A stretch of 64,000 nucleotides of DNA from Streptomyces sp. RKAG293 (GTDB lineage Bacteria; Actinomycetota; Actinomycetes; Streptomycetales; Streptomycetaceae): contig NZ_JAJOZB010000001.1 of NCBI RefSeq assembly GCF_023701745.1, positions 8,603,001 through 8,667,000 on the forward strand. Direction: 5' to 3'. Both the position numbers and the translations under genes were made by a program. Shown in pieces: positions 50,120-58,921 of this stretch (the stretch's first letter is position 1; every line of letters starts with the position of its first letter). The notes under the pieces were generated by a model. That model ran no database searches and had not been told where the DNA came from. It was given only the letters and a program-made list of their open reading frames with translations.

Positions 50120-50521
50120 ATGGATACCACCTCGTCGGTCGAGCTCCCCATCTACCAGCCCGACTGCCCGGCCCGCACCGTCATCGAGCTCCTCGCCAAC
50201 AAGTGGGTCTTCTTCACGCTCATCCTGCTGCGCCGGCACAACGCGCCGATGCGGTTCAACGAGATGCGGCGGCAACTCGGCACCGTCACACAGAAGATGC
50301 TCGCGCAGACCCTCCGTTCACTGGAGCGCGACGGACTCGTGCGCCGTGACGTCTACCCCACCGTGCCGCCCCGCGTCGAGTACTCACTCACTGAACTCGG
50401 CGGCGAGGCGGCACGGTTGGCCCTGGCCATCGGAGACTGGTCGCAGCAGCACTTCCGGGAGATCGAGGCCGCGCGCGGTATCCACGACGCGAAGTCGGCG
50501 GAGCCGCAGCCGCCCCTCTAG
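50120..50521 (+). CDS. HxlR-family transcriptional regulator
   Basis: A 133-residue winged helix-turn-helix protein: CPARTVIELLANKWVFFTLILLRRHNAPMRFNEMRRQLGTVTQKMLAQTLRSLERDGLVRRDVYPTVPPRVEYSLTELG is the complete HxlR signature. Cys in PDCPART at the N-terminus is placed where YodB/QorR-type members use cysteine to sense quinones, hypochlorite or diamide. The frame is open to a TTG at 50102, but the operator palindrome occupies that stretch, so ATG 50120 is preferred; no ribosome site is evident. Its target is surely the divergent quinone-reductase-like gene. Confidence 0.9.
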   Translation: MDTTSSVELPIYQPDCPARTVIELLANKWVFFTLILLRRHNAPMRFNEMRRQLGTVTQKMLAQTLRSLERDGLVRRDVYPTVPPRVEYSLTELGGEAARLALAIGDWSQQHFREIEAARGIHDAKSAEPQPPL

Positions 50522-50569
50522 CGGCGGCTGCGGCTCCCTTCGACGGCCAGGATCACGTCCCGTGAACGG

Positions 50570-52240
50570 TCAGCGCACGACGTCCACGAAGACCGGGTTG
50601 GTGTAGAGCCAGGTGTCCAGCCACGGGTCGCCGTTGCCCGGCTCGTGGGTGATCGGGCCGTGCGGGTCGATCGCCGTGCCCAGCAGCCCGGGGCCGTTGC
50701 GCTTGCCGTCGCTGCCGCGCAGCCGCAGGTAGGACGACTCCTCGGCGCGGCCCAGGGGGATGCGCAGGGTGTAGCGGCCCCTGCGGCCCGAGACGTCGGC
50801 GGTGTGTACGACCCGGGTGTCGGGTGCGCGCCAGGCGTCGCGGTCGGCGACCGGGCCGCGGACGGCGCCGCGGATCACATCGAGGTGGGCGAGGCACGGC
50901 AATTCGCCGTGGTGGTTGGGGCGCGAGGCGGTGGTGACGGTGACATTGAGGACGATCCGCTCGCCGCGGCGCACCCGCAGCCGGCCGCCGAGAGTGACAC
51001 CACGGCCGGGGCCGTGCTCCCTGTTCACCCGGACGTCGATGCCGTCGACGAGCTGGCCGTGGTCGACCCAGACCCGGCCCGCCCGCATCCCGGCCATCAC
51101 GTGCCGGTAACCGTAGTGGGTCACGCCGACGTGCGTACGGCTGAACTGGCCGGGCCAGAAGTCGCTGCCGGGCTGCGGCTCGGTGGTGTTGACCGGGTCG
51201 GGGAGCCGTCCGGTGTTGTCGAAGTTCTGGCCGGGCAGCCAGTCGCCGTTCTTCCACGTGTCGAACGTGACCCGGTGCACGTCGGAGTTGGAGGTGACCG
51301 AGAAGAGCTTGCCCTCGGCGAGCATGGCGTCCCACAGACCGCCGACCGTCGCGGTCGCCCAGTCGAAGCCGCCGTAGGTCTGATAGGCCTCGCGCGGATA
51401 GCCGGGCCAGGAGTTCTCGGACGGGGAGTTGTCGTACTCGCCGCGGTGGCTGGTCGAGCCGCGCCCCGGCATGGCGGCGGACTGGGCGCCGGGCGCGCCC
51501 TCCATGCCGATCATGATGCCGGGGGCCGCGTCGCGCCAGGCGCGGATCTCGTGCGGGGAGTCGATGCCCAGCCGCAGCGGGTGGTTGGCGAGGACGAGGA
51601 CGTCGTCGACGTAGCCACTGCGGCGCTGCTGGTCGAGCCACTTGATGGCCTTGACGGCGTGCGCCTCGTTGCGCGGGGTGTCGGGGTGGCCCGGCGCGCC
51701 CGCGGTGTAGCCGAGGAGTTTGCCGTCGTACGCCTCCTCGAAGCGCGTCAGCAGTTCGACCTCGTGGCGTCCGGGCGGGGAGAAGACGGTGCAGTGCTCG
51801 GCGCCGGGGATGTACCACTCGAGACCCTGGAAGATCAGCGTGCGGCGGTTGTCGCGGCGGGCCTTGAGGATCTCGCGGTGCTCGGCCTGGGCGCCGCCTG
51901 CCCTGGCGTGGCCGAAGTTGCTGTGCTCGGTGAGGACCATCCAGTCGAGGCCGTACCGGGATGCGGCCTGCGCCAGCTGGGAGAAGGTGTACTTCGCGTC
52001 GTGGCTGTAGACCGAGTGCACATGGTGGTCGCCGACGAGATAGGCGAGGTCCGGGTCCCCGCCGCCGTCGGTGTGCGCCGCGGCCGGGGTCGGAGCGAGC
52101 AGGCCCGCTCCGGCGAAAGCCGCGCCGAAGAGGCCGGCGCTGCGGAGCAGTCCGCGGCGCGAGAGTCCCTGCGGGTCGAGCGAGCCGACCGGTACGTCGG
52201 GGTCCGCCCAGGTCGGGAGGGGCTGATGCGGTCGCGCCAT
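50570..52240 (-). CDS. Tat-exported PHP-domain metallohydrolase (CehA/McbA type)
   Basis: A 556-residue exported hydrolase. The signal peptide has the twin-arginine pattern LSRRGLLRSAG (26-36) and ends near PAAAHTDG. The mature N-terminal domain is a PHP metal site: GDHHVHSVYSHD (70-81), TEHSNFG (104-110), FQGLEWYIPG, LANHPLRLG and SNSDVHRVTF supply the His/Asp ligands for a di- or trinuclear site. The C-terminal 180 residues are beta-rich and may bind carbohydrate or surface. Relatives hydrolyse carbaryl or phosphoesters. AAGGAG lies 8 nt upstream of the ATG. A second Tat-exported phosphoesterase-type gene lies 110 bp upstream on the same strand. Confidence 0.87.
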   Translation of the reverse strand: MARPHQPLPTWADPDVPVGSLDPQGLSRRGLLRSAGLFGAAFAGAGLLAPTPAAAHTDGGGDPDLAYLVGDHHVHSVYSHDAKYTFSQLAQAASRYGLDWMVLTEHSNFGHARAGGAQAEHREILKARRDNRRTLIFQGLEWYIPGAEHCTVFSPPGRHEVELLTRFEEAYDGKLLGYTAGAPGHPDTPRNEAHAVKAIKWLDQQRRSGYVDDVLVLANHPLRLGIDSPHEIRAWRDAAPGIMIGMEGAPGAQSAAMPGRGSTSHRGEYDNSPSENSWPGYPREAYQTYGGFDWATATVGGLWDAMLAEGKLFSVTSNSDVHRVTFDTWKNGDWLPGQNFDNTGRLPDPVNTTEPQPGSDFWPGQFSRTHVGVTHYGYRHVMAGMRAGRVWVDHGQLVDGIDVRVNREHGPGRGVTLGGRLRVRRGERIVLNVTVTTASRPNHHGELPCLAHLDVIRGAVRGPVADRDAWRAPDTRVVHTADVSGRRGRYTLRIPLGRAEESSYLRLRGSDGKRNGPGLLGTAIDPHGPITHEPGNGDPWLDTWLYTNPVFVDVVR

Positions 52241-52350
52241 GAGGTGTCTCCTTGAGGGGTGGTGTCATCAGCGGTGGTGAGCGTTCTGACGGGGTTCTGA
52301 CGGTGGTGAGGGAATGTGGCGGTGGGGAGGGTTGCGGCGGTGGGGTTCGG

Positions 52351-54252
52351 TCAGGAGCTCATGAAGTCGCGGACGGGCAGCGCGCGTTCGGTGATCCTGA
52401 TGTCCCCGACCCAGCCGTGCATCAGCTGGTCGAGGACGCCCCCGTACTCGTAGGCGCCGAGCAGCCACGGCAGCCCGAGCGTCGCGAGCCCGTTGGTGCG
52501 CGTCGCGGGGTTGCGGGCGACCCGGCAGCCGTCGACGTACAAGGTGGTGTGCCTGCCGTCGTTGACGACAGCGACATGCCACCAGGTGCCCCGCGCCAGC
52601 TCGTGGCTCCAGTTGGTGACCAAACCGGTCTGGTCGAGCGGCGCGGCCGCCCACTGGAGGCCCGGCCCGTCGGACAGGGACAGGGTGGCGACGGGCTCTT
52701 CCGGGTCGCCTGCGGTCTTTCCGGCGGCGCCGAGGGTGCCGCGACGGCTGAGGACCGAGGCCCAGGCGTGGTGGCCGGCGTCCCAGTCGGCGGGGAGCTT
52801 CAGGAAGGCTTCGACGGTGTAGCCGGTGCGGAAGGTCTTGCTGTTGAGCGGGGCGTCCTTGGCCGTCTGCAGGTACGCGCCGTGCAGCGGGGGCTTGCCG
52901 CCGTCGAAGTAGAGGCTGCCGTGGCCCGGCTGGTCGGGGTGGTGGTCGGCGGACCAGCGCAGGGCGTCCGCAGCGGAGCCGGGCACCGGCACCCGGGTCA
53001 GATGGTTGCCGTGACCGGACAGGTCGGGGACACGCAGGGCCGGGTCGGCCGGGGCACCGTCCCGGTGCGAGCCGTCGAACCGCCAGTACGCGACGGTGCC
53101 GGGCACCAGCATCTGCGCGGCGGGGCGGGGGCCGCGCGGGGTGACGGGTGCGAAGCCGGCGAAGCGCTGCTCGAAGTCCAGCGGCACGGAGAAGCTGTCC
53201 TGCGGCCCGGTGAGCTCGATCTCGCGGCGTTCCAGCTCGTTGAGCCCCTCGCCCGCGCGGCCGAGGATCCATGGGGAGACGGTCTCCACATCGATGGTGT
53301 TCCTGGCGAGGTCGAAGCGGTAGAGGCGGATCATCGCGCTGCCGCCGTAGTAGCGGTTCTGGTAGTTGGTGATGTGCAGATGCACGTCGTGGCCCGCGGC
53401 GTTCTTGCGCGTGGTGCGGGCGGCGGGCCAGTAGTGACCGTTGAGGGTCAGGAAGATCTGGTCGTTCCCGGCGATCAGCTCGTCCCACAGGTGCTTGCCG
53501 TGCTCGGAGAACTCGGCCTCGTCACCGTCCCGGTCGGCGTACACGAGCTCGTGCGTGGTGAGGATGACGGGCGTCTTCGGGTGCTTCCTGATGACCTCCT
53601 GGGCCCAGGCGAGTCCGGCGGCGGACGGCCGCCAGTCGAGGGCGAGCACCAGCCATTCGCGGCCCGCGGCGCGGAACAGGTGGTACGTGTTGTAGCCGTC
53701 GGGCGTCGCTCCGCCGAAGGTGGGCAGCTTGCGCAGCCGCCGGGGGCCGAAGGCGTCCAGGTAGGGGGTGGGGCCGCGCTGGTCGTCGGTCGACGAGTTG
53801 ATGTCGTGGTTGCCCGCCAGGACGCTGTAGCCGACGCGCCGCCGGTCCAGCAGCTCGAAGGCCTTGCTCAGCGGCCCGAACTCCTCCTTGAGCCCGTGCT
53901 CGGTGAGATCGCCGAGATGCGACAGGAAGGCGATGTTCTCGTCGCGTCCGTGGTCGAGGATGTAGCGCAGGGATGCCTCGACGGGTGCGGCGTTGATGCT
54001 GGCGCCGTCGAAGAGGTACTGGGTGTCCGGCATGACGACCAGCGTGAAGCGGGGACTGTCGGGGTCGGGACTCCGATTGGCAACGTTGTCAGCCGCCTCT
54101 TGGCGGGGCAGGGCGACCGCGGACGCTGCGGTGGCGAGCCCCCCGGCCGCCGCGGCCGCGGCGGCGCCCGTGAGTCCGGTGACACGGAGGAACGTACGAC
54201 GGCTGGCTCCGGTCGGGAGGGGACCGTCGGGCTGGTGGAGCGGACTGCACAT
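52351..54252 (-). CDS. Tat-exported calcineurin-like phosphoesterase with LamG/concanavalin-like domain
   Basis: A 633-residue exported protein. Twin-arginine signal ASRRTFLRVTG (17-27) with an Ala-rich hydrophobic core. The metallophosphoesterase domain (about 68-340) has MPDTQYL (Asp76), HLGDLTEHG (112-120), GNHD (147-150), TTHE and NGHYW, a full dinuclear metal site. Residues about 440-625 form a concanavalin/LamG-type beta sandwich (VAYWRFDGS, GYTVEAFLKLP, WWHVAVVNDGRHTTLYVDG), which usually binds polysaccharide or lipid heads. It probably cleaves an extracellular phosphodiester. ATG 54252 is favoured by GGAG 6 nt upstream. It may be cotranscribed with the PHP-domain gene downstream. Confidence 0.88.
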   Translation of the reverse strand: MCSPLHQPDGPLPTGASRRTFLRVTGLTGAAAAAAAGGLATAASAVALPRQEAADNVANRSPDPDSPRFTLVVMPDTQYLFDGASINAAPVEASLRYILDHGRDENIAFLSHLGDLTEHGLKEEFGPLSKAFELLDRRRVGYSVLAGNHDINSSTDDQRGPTPYLDAFGPRRLRKLPTFGGATPDGYNTYHLFRAAGREWLVLALDWRPSAAGLAWAQEVIRKHPKTPVILTTHELVYADRDGDEAEFSEHGKHLWDELIAGNDQIFLTLNGHYWPAARTTRKNAAGHDVHLHITNYQNRYYGGSAMIRLYRFDLARNTIDVETVSPWILGRAGEGLNELERREIELTGPQDSFSVPLDFEQRFAGFAPVTPRGPRPAAQMLVPGTVAYWRFDGSHRDGAPADPALRVPDLSGHGNHLTRVPVPGSAADALRWSADHHPDQPGHGSLYFDGGKPPLHGAYLQTAKDAPLNSKTFRTGYTVEAFLKLPADWDAGHHAWASVLSRRGTLGAAGKTAGDPEEPVATLSLSDGPGLQWAAAPLDQTGLVTNWSHELARGTWWHVAVVNDGRHTTLYVDGCRVARNPATRTNGLATLGLPWLLGAYEYGGVLDQLMHGWVGDIRITERALPVRDFMSS

Positions 54253-54356
54253 GGAGGTCTCCGCGGGCGTTCGTCGGGTGATCGCTGAGCACGCTAGGCG
54301 AAAGACTCGTGCACGTCGGGGCCCGGGCGACGACCTCATGGCGAAGACTGCGTGAA

Positions 54357-54416
54357 CGGGTGGCCGAAAGGGCCGCACACCCCGGCGCAGGGGTGTGCGG
54401 CCCTTTCGGCCACCCG
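54357..54416 (-). terminator. 27-bp perfect hairpin
   Basis: Bases 54357-54383 are perfectly complementary to 54390-54416, with the loop GGCGCA. Arms begin CGGGTGGCCG. It lies 43 bp past the stop of the VOC gene (read leftward) and 105 bp upstream of the phosphoesterase start. The stem is the longest in the window and should insulate the two genes. Confidence 0.88.
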
Positions 54417-54459
54417 CTCACCTACTCCGGCCGGGGCCGGCGTAGGCCAGGGAGGGTCG

Positions 54460-54807
54460 TCAGCGGTGGCCCAGCACGTTGACCACCCGGCCGTTGGGAT
54501 CCCGGACGAAGAATCGCCGCACTCCCCACTCCTCGTCCTGCAAGGGGTGCACGATCTCCGCACCGCTGTCCCGCATGACCGCGTAGGCCGCGTCCACATC
54601 GTCCACTTCGACACTCAGGTCGGGCGTGACCGGTGCGGTCTTGTCGTCGGCCATGAAGCTGACCTGCGCCGCCGGACTGGACGGGGAGGCGAGCGTCATG
54701 ATCCAGCCGTGGTTCATGACCTCCTCGAAGCCCAGCAGGCCGTAGAACTCCCGGCTCTCCGGCACCGCTTCCGACTGGACGTTGGGCACGACACGGCGAA
54801 CGGCCAT
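54460..54807 (-). CDS. VOC-family (glyoxalase/bleomycin-resistance fold) protein
   Basis: A 115-residue protein with two beta-alpha-beta-beta-beta units: VRRVVPNVQSEAVPESREFYGLLGFEEVMNHGWIMTLAS and DLSVEVDDVDAAYAVMRDSGAEIVHPLQDEEWGVRRFFVRDPNGRVVNVLGHR. The second unit's EWGVRRFFVRDPNG is the usual core of glyoxalase, dioxygenase and bleomycin-binding proteins. Full metal-ligand sets cannot be assigned, so binding or catalysis is open. ATG 54807 has GGAG 5 nt upstream; a GTG one codon earlier is possible. Confidence 0.87.
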   Translation of the reverse strand: MAVRRVVPNVQSEAVPESREFYGLLGFEEVMNHGWIMTLASPSSPAAQVSFMADDKTAPVTPDLSVEVDDVDAAYAVMRDSGAEIVHPLQDEEWGVRRFFVRDPNGRVVNVLGHR

Positions 54808-54930
54808 CACAACTCCAAGTGAGAACAGATCCAGATGTGTTTCCAGGATTCTCCAGGATGCCTACGACACACCTGCGGTCCCACGCTCCGTCACAGCCGG
54901 CTTCTCCGCCGCTGACGAGACCTCAACCGC

Positions 54931-55950
54931 CTACGGGAGCTCGACGGTGAAGTGTTCCGAGCTGAGCGACCGCAGGAAGTCCGCCGCGTCGGGGATCGCG
55001 CCGACGGTGATGACTCCGGCGAGTGGGACGGGGCTTTCGAGGAGCCGCCGCGTCGCTTCCACCACGATGGGGGCGGTGACCGCATAGATGTCCTGTCCGC
55101 GCGCGACCGCGCGGCGCTGCTCGTCTCCTGACCGGACGACGACCTCGACGAGGAACTGCTGGTCCGACCGGACCCCGGTCGGCTCCGTCAGCTGGGAACC
55201 GGTCAGGTCTTCGAGCGGGGCGACCGTCATATGGCTGCTGATCTCGGAGACCTTCAGGTGATGCGGGAGGGTGACGCTGTCCGCGGTGGTGAAGTCCGCC
55301 TGGACGCGCTGGGTTCCGAACGGTTCGGGGAACGTCCATTCGGTGGTCGCGGGGTCGTCGGAGCGCAGTTCCAGCCGGCCCTTGCTGAAGACCAGACGCT
55401 TGCTGTCGCGGCGGGCGTCGGAGACGTAGCCCGTGGCCACGGTGCCGTGCGTGGGCCGCCAACTGTCCAGGGCATAGGCGATGGAGACCTCGTCCGCGGC
55501 GGCCCAGTCTCCCATCGCCGCGGTGGCGAGGAGGTCGACGAGACCGCCGTAGAAGGCAGCCGCGGGAACGATCGCGATGCCCGCCTCCCGTGCGCCCTTC
55601 GCGTACTGGTCGACGGTGGACAGGGCGACTTCCACCTCGGCGGCCACGTCCAGGTAGGGGATCCCGGCCCGCAGGGCGGCGTCGATCACCGGCGTCGCCG
55701 TGGCGGCGAAGGGCCCGGCGGCGTTGATGACGGCCGCCGCGCCGACGAGAGCGCGGTCCAGTGACGCCGCGTCGTCGATCGACGCCGGGCGGGTCTCGAG
55801 GTCTTGGTTGTCGGCCGCGAGGACCGCCAGCTTCGCGGCGTCCCGGCCGGAGAGGATGGGGGTCCATCCACGGCGGAGCAGTTCGGCGACGACGAAGCGC
55901 CCGGTGTGCCCGTAGGCCCCGAAGACGGTGACCGTCGGATTCGATGTCAT
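54931..55950 (-). CDS. Saccharopine dehydrogenase-like / trans-acting enoyl reductase family protein
   Basis: A 339-residue NAD(P)-binding protein. The Rossmann motif is VFGAYGHTGRFVVAELL (residues 8-24), followed by ILSGRDAAKLA and INAAGPFAATATPVIDAALRAGIPYLDVAAE, as in saccharopine dehydrogenase-like and trans-acting enoyl-reductase proteins of actinobacteria. True lysine metabolism is unlikely for an isolated gene; a reductase on an acyl or polyketide substrate is more plausible. AGGAG 7 nt before ATG 55950 fixes the start. It is divergent from a GlxA-type regulator across 122 bp, which probably controls it. Confidence 0.85.
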   Translation of the reverse strand: MTSNPTVTVFGAYGHTGRFVVAELLRRGWTPILSGRDAAKLAVLAADNQDLETRPASIDDAASLDRALVGAAAVINAAGPFAATATPVIDAALRAGIPYLDVAAEVEVALSTVDQYAKGAREAGIAIVPAAAFYGGLVDLLATAAMGDWAAADEVSIAYALDSWRPTHGTVATGYVSDARRDSKRLVFSKGRLELRSDDPATTEWTFPEPFGTQRVQADFTTADSVTLPHHLKVSEISSHMTVAPLEDLTGSQLTEPTGVRSDQQFLVEVVVRSGDEQRRAVARGQDIYAVTAPIVVEATRRLLESPVPLAGVITVGAIPDAADFLRSLSSEHFTVELP

Positions 55951-56072
55951 GGCGGAACTCCTGGTCATGGTGTGGATGGAGCGGTTCGCTCGCCGACCGC
56001 TGGACACCATCCTGGTCCCGCCGGACCCGCTCCGGCAGTGGCAAGAACGCCACATGATGCTAGGTTCGTGCC

Positions 56073-57032
56073 ATGCAGAAGCCCCACCGCATCGTCGTGC
56101 CGCTCACCGCGAATGTCCCGGTGTTCGAGGCCGCTGTCGCGTTCGAGGTGTTCGGCCGTCCCCGACAGGACTTTCCCGTTCCCTGGTACGAAGTGACGCT
56201 GTGCGCGATGGTGGGCGACGGTCCGGTCCGTACGGCCGAAGGCCTGTCGTTCGACGGGGTGGATCTCGCGGAGCTGGAGCGCGCCGACACCGTGATCGTG
56301 CCGGCCTGCGCCGACCTGCAGGGCGATCCGCCGCCGGAGCTGCTGGAAGCACTGCGCAAGGCCTACGCGCGAGGGGCCCGGATCGCGTCCATCTGCACCG
56401 GAGCGTTCACCCTGGCAGCGGCGGGGCTGCTCGACGGCCGCCGCGCCACCACGCATTGGATGTACGCCGCCGAACTCACCCAACGGTGGCCGGCGGTGCG
56501 GCTGGACCCGAATGTGCTCTACACCGAGGACGAGCGGATCTTCACCTCCGCGGGCGAGTGCGCGGGACTGGACCTGTGCCTGCACCTCGTCCGACTCGAC
56601 CACGGCAGCCGCGTCGCCAACACCCTCGCCCGCCGCATGGTCATCCCGCCGCACCGCGAAGGCGGCCAGGCCCAGTACATCGACCAGCCGGTGCCGGCCG
56701 GTGAGTCGACCAGTCTTGCCCCCGTGCTCGACTGGGCGCGAAGCCAGCTCCACCGCCCACTGACGATCGACGACCTGGCCGTACGGGCGGCGATGAGCAA
56801 GCGCAGCTTCCTGCGCCACTTCCGCGCCAGCACCGGAACCACACCGCTGCAGTGGCTCGTGCACGAACGCGTGTCCCGCGCCCGCGACCTGCTGGAGACG
56901 ACGAACGACACCGTCGACCGCGTCGCCGAACGATGCGGGTTCGGGTCGGCGCAGAGCCTGCGCGTGCACTTCACCCGGATCAACCAGACCACTCCGTACC
57001 GGTATCGGCAGGCGTTCGATCCGGCGCGCTGA
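56073..57032 (+). CDS. GlxA-family regulator (DJ-1/PfpI domain plus AraC HTH)
   Basis: A 319-residue regulator. Residues about 5-180 form a DJ-1/PfpI-like domain with IASICTGAFTLAAAGLL, where Cys108 is in the nucleophile-elbow position. Residues about 220-319 form a double helix-turn-helix of AraC type (LTIDDLAVRAAMSKRSFLRHFRASTGTTPLQWLVHERVSRARDLLE and VDRVAERCGFGSAQSLRVHFTRI). A -10-like TAGGTT (56061-56066) ends exactly 6 nt before the ATG, so the mRNA is probably leaderless. It is divergent from the saccharopine-dehydrogenase-like gene, its likely target. The ligand is unknown. Confidence 0.92.
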   Translation: MQKPHRIVVPLTANVPVFEAAVAFEVFGRPRQDFPVPWYEVTLCAMVGDGPVRTAEGLSFDGVDLAELERADTVIVPACADLQGDPPPELLEALRKAYARGARIASICTGAFTLAAAGLLDGRRATTHWMYAAELTQRWPAVRLDPNVLYTEDERIFTSAGECAGLDLCLHLVRLDHGSRVANTLARRMVIPPHREGGQAQYIDQPVPAGESTSLAPVLDWARSQLHRPLTIDDLAVRAAMSKRSFLRHFRASTGTTPLQWLVHERVSRARDLLETTNDTVDRVAERCGFGSAQSLRVHFTRINQTTPYRYRQAFDPAR

Positions 57033-57156
57033 CCCGTCGTACCCGGGGGATAGCCCTACCTGAGCTGGGCGGACAGCAGGATCGTCCGGGCGGTCGCTGC
57101 CGGAAATGCTGAACCGGTACACATTACCGGTCCAGTGATTCCCCAGGAGTTGGCGC

Positions 57157-58392
57157 GTGCGCGAGCAGACATGGCAGAGGTTCCGTTCATCCGGGCGACG
57201 GCAGGACGGTCGGTGGCAGGACGGTCGGCGCAGAGTCGCGCCGGCCGCTGCCGCGGTGGTCTTGGGTGCCATGGCGATGGGTGCCCTGGCGCCGCCCGCG
57301 GCGTTCGCGGCCGGCCGGTCGGACACCGTCGCGGCCGGCGGGTCGGACACCGTTGCCGCCGACAGGTCGGACACGGTCCAGCAGGGTCTGAACGCGCTGG
57401 TGCGCTCCGATGGACTGCCCGCCGCACTCGCGAGTGTCCAGGACCGCTGGGGTCACACCCGCACCTACACCGCGGGGGTCGGCGATCTGGCCACCGGCTC
57501 GCAGGTGCCCGTCGACGGTCAGGTGCGGATCGGCAGCAATACCAAGGTGTTCACCTCGGTGGTCGTGCTGCAACTGGTCGGCGAAGGGAAGATCCGCCTC
57601 GACGCCAAGGTCGACACCTACCTGCCGGGCCTCGTACGCGGGGAGGGCATCGACGGACGCCGCATCACCGTCCGCCAGATCCTCCAGCAGACCAGCGGAC
57701 TTCCCAACTACACCGACTACCTCGGCGACGACGTCCGGTACTTCGAGCCGCGCGAGCTCCTCGACCTCGCCCTCCAGCACAAGGCCGACTTCGCACCCGG
57801 GAAGAAGTGGGCGTACAGCAACACGAACTACGTGCTGGCCGGCCTGATCGTCGAGAAGGTCACCGGCCGCCCCATCGCCAAGGAGATCGACCGGCGCATC
57901 ATCAAGGAGCTCGGGCTGCGCCACACCTACTTCCCGGCCCCTGGTGACAGCACCATCCGAGAACCCCATCCCAAGGGCTACAACCAGGATGCGGCGGGCG
58001 CGCCGCTGGTCGACGTCACGGAGATGGACCCCTCCTGGGCCTGGTCGGCAGGTGGGATGATCTCCACCAACTCCGACCTCAACCGGTTCTTCACCGAGCT
58101 CCTGGGCGGCCGCCTCCTCCCGCCCGCCCAGCTCGCCGAGATGCGTACCACGGTCACGGCCGGATACCCCTTCGCCTCCGGCGCCCGCTACGGACTGGGG
58201 CTGGTGAGCACGCCCCTGTCGTGCGGCGGTGTCTACTGGGGCCACGGCGGCAGCTTCCCGGGATATGAGACCCGGGGCGGCGTCACGAGTGAGGGCCGCG
58301 CCGCCAACGTCGCGGTGACCATTCAGCCGAACGACGAGGCGGCCATGAAGCACGTGGAGAGTGTCGTGGACACGGCCCTGTGCAGCCGCTGA
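57157..58392 (+). CDS. Secreted serine hydrolase / D-Ala-D-Ala carboxypeptidase (beta-lactamase family)
   Basis: A 411-residue exported protein of the class C beta-lactamase / DD-peptidase fold. Active-site motifs are Ser127-x-x-Lys130 (GSNTKVF), Tyr in WAYSNTNYV and the HGG triad in WGHGGSFPGY. The signal peptide is preceded by an unusually long charged N-terminus with a 15-bp direct repeat (57200-57229) encoding QDGRW/QDGRR, and the start of the mature protein has three SDTVAA-type repeats. GTG 57157 has AGGAG 6 nt upstream. Likely activities are peptidoglycan carboxypeptidase, esterase or D-aminopeptidase. Resistance to beta-lactams cannot be inferred. Confidence 0.87.
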   Translation: MREQTWQRFRSSGRRQDGRWQDGRRRVAPAAAAVVLGAMAMGALAPPAAFAAGRSDTVAAGGSDTVAADRSDTVQQGLNALVRSDGLPAALASVQDRWGHTRTYTAGVGDLATGSQVPVDGQVRIGSNTKVFTSVVVLQLVGEGKIRLDAKVDTYLPGLVRGEGIDGRRITVRQILQQTSGLPNYTDYLGDDVRYFEPRELLDLALQHKADFAPGKKWAYSNTNYVLAGLIVEKVTGRPIAKEIDRRIIKELGLRHTYFPAPGDSTIREPHPKGYNQDAAGAPLVDVTEMDPSWAWSAGGMISTNSDLNRFFTELLGGRLLPPAQLAEMRTTVTAGYPFASGARYGLGLVSTPLSCGGVYWGHGGSFPGYETRGGVTSEGRAANVAVTIQPNDEAAMKHVESVVDTALCSR

Positions 58393-58451
58393 ACCGCGCC
58401 TGTTAGGGGCGGCTGTGCGCCACGGGGTCCGGGGCGGTATCAGTGGCGGTA

Positions 58452-58907
58452 TCAGTGGTCCGGCCTGTTGATGCAGATCAGGGTCTGCTGACCGTTCGCG
58501 ACGAGCGTCTGCTTGCCGTCCTGGACCCCGAACACCTCCAACTGGCACACGGTCAGGGTCCGTCCCGACTTGAGAACCGTTCCCACGGCCTCAAGGTGCT
58601 CGCCGACGGCCGGTGCCAGAAGGTTGATCTTGTATTCGACGGTGAGCACCGAGGTGTCCTCGGGGAACAGGGTGAAGGCCGCGTAGCCACCGGCGCTGTC
58701 GGCGATGGCGCTGGTGGCTCCGGCGTGGAAGTAGCCGTGCTGCTGCGTCACTTCGGGGCGACTCGGGAGCACGATGTGCACGCGCCCGGGTGCGATGCGA
58801 GTGATACGGGCGCCGAGGTGGCTCATGAGCCCTTGCCGGTCGAAGCTCCCCTGGATGCGCGCTTGGGTCTCGGGGCTTGCCTGCTCCTCGTGAGTCCGGT
58901 CTTCCAT
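58452..58907 (-). CDS. PaaI-family hotdog thioesterase
   Basis: A 151-residue hotdog protein. LPSRPEVTQQHGYFHAGATSAIADSAGGYAAFTLFPEDTSVLTVEYKINLLAPAVGEHLEAVGTVLKSGRTL contains the PaaI signature HGGxxxxLaDsA in the variant HAGATSAIADSA. These enzymes hydrolyse aromatic or medium-chain acyl-CoA. AAGGAG 5 nt before ATG 58907 fixes the start. Three 22-24-bp direct repeats lie immediately upstream and probably carry its promoter or operator. It is divergent from a frameshifted DUF6215 gene. Confidence 0.88.
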   Translation of the reverse strand: MEDRTHEEQASPETQARIQGSFDRQGLMSHLGARITRIAPGRVHIVLPSRPEVTQQHGYFHAGATSAIADSAGGYAAFTLFPEDTSVLTVEYKINLLAPAVGEHLEAVGTVLKSGRTLTVCQLEVFGVQDGKQTLVANGQQTLICINRPDH

Positions 58908-58921
58908 GTGCTCTCCTTCAA

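Noticed and set aside
50570..54252. Antiviral defence locus suggested by the PHP and phosphoesterase domains
   Set aside because: Both proteins carry Tat signals and act outside the cytoplasm, and there are no neighbouring sensor, nuclease or ATPase genes.
52252..54288. 678-codon + strand frame opposite the phosphoesterase
   Set aside because: Antisense shadow; the minus strand has a Tat signal and a full metal-site motif set.
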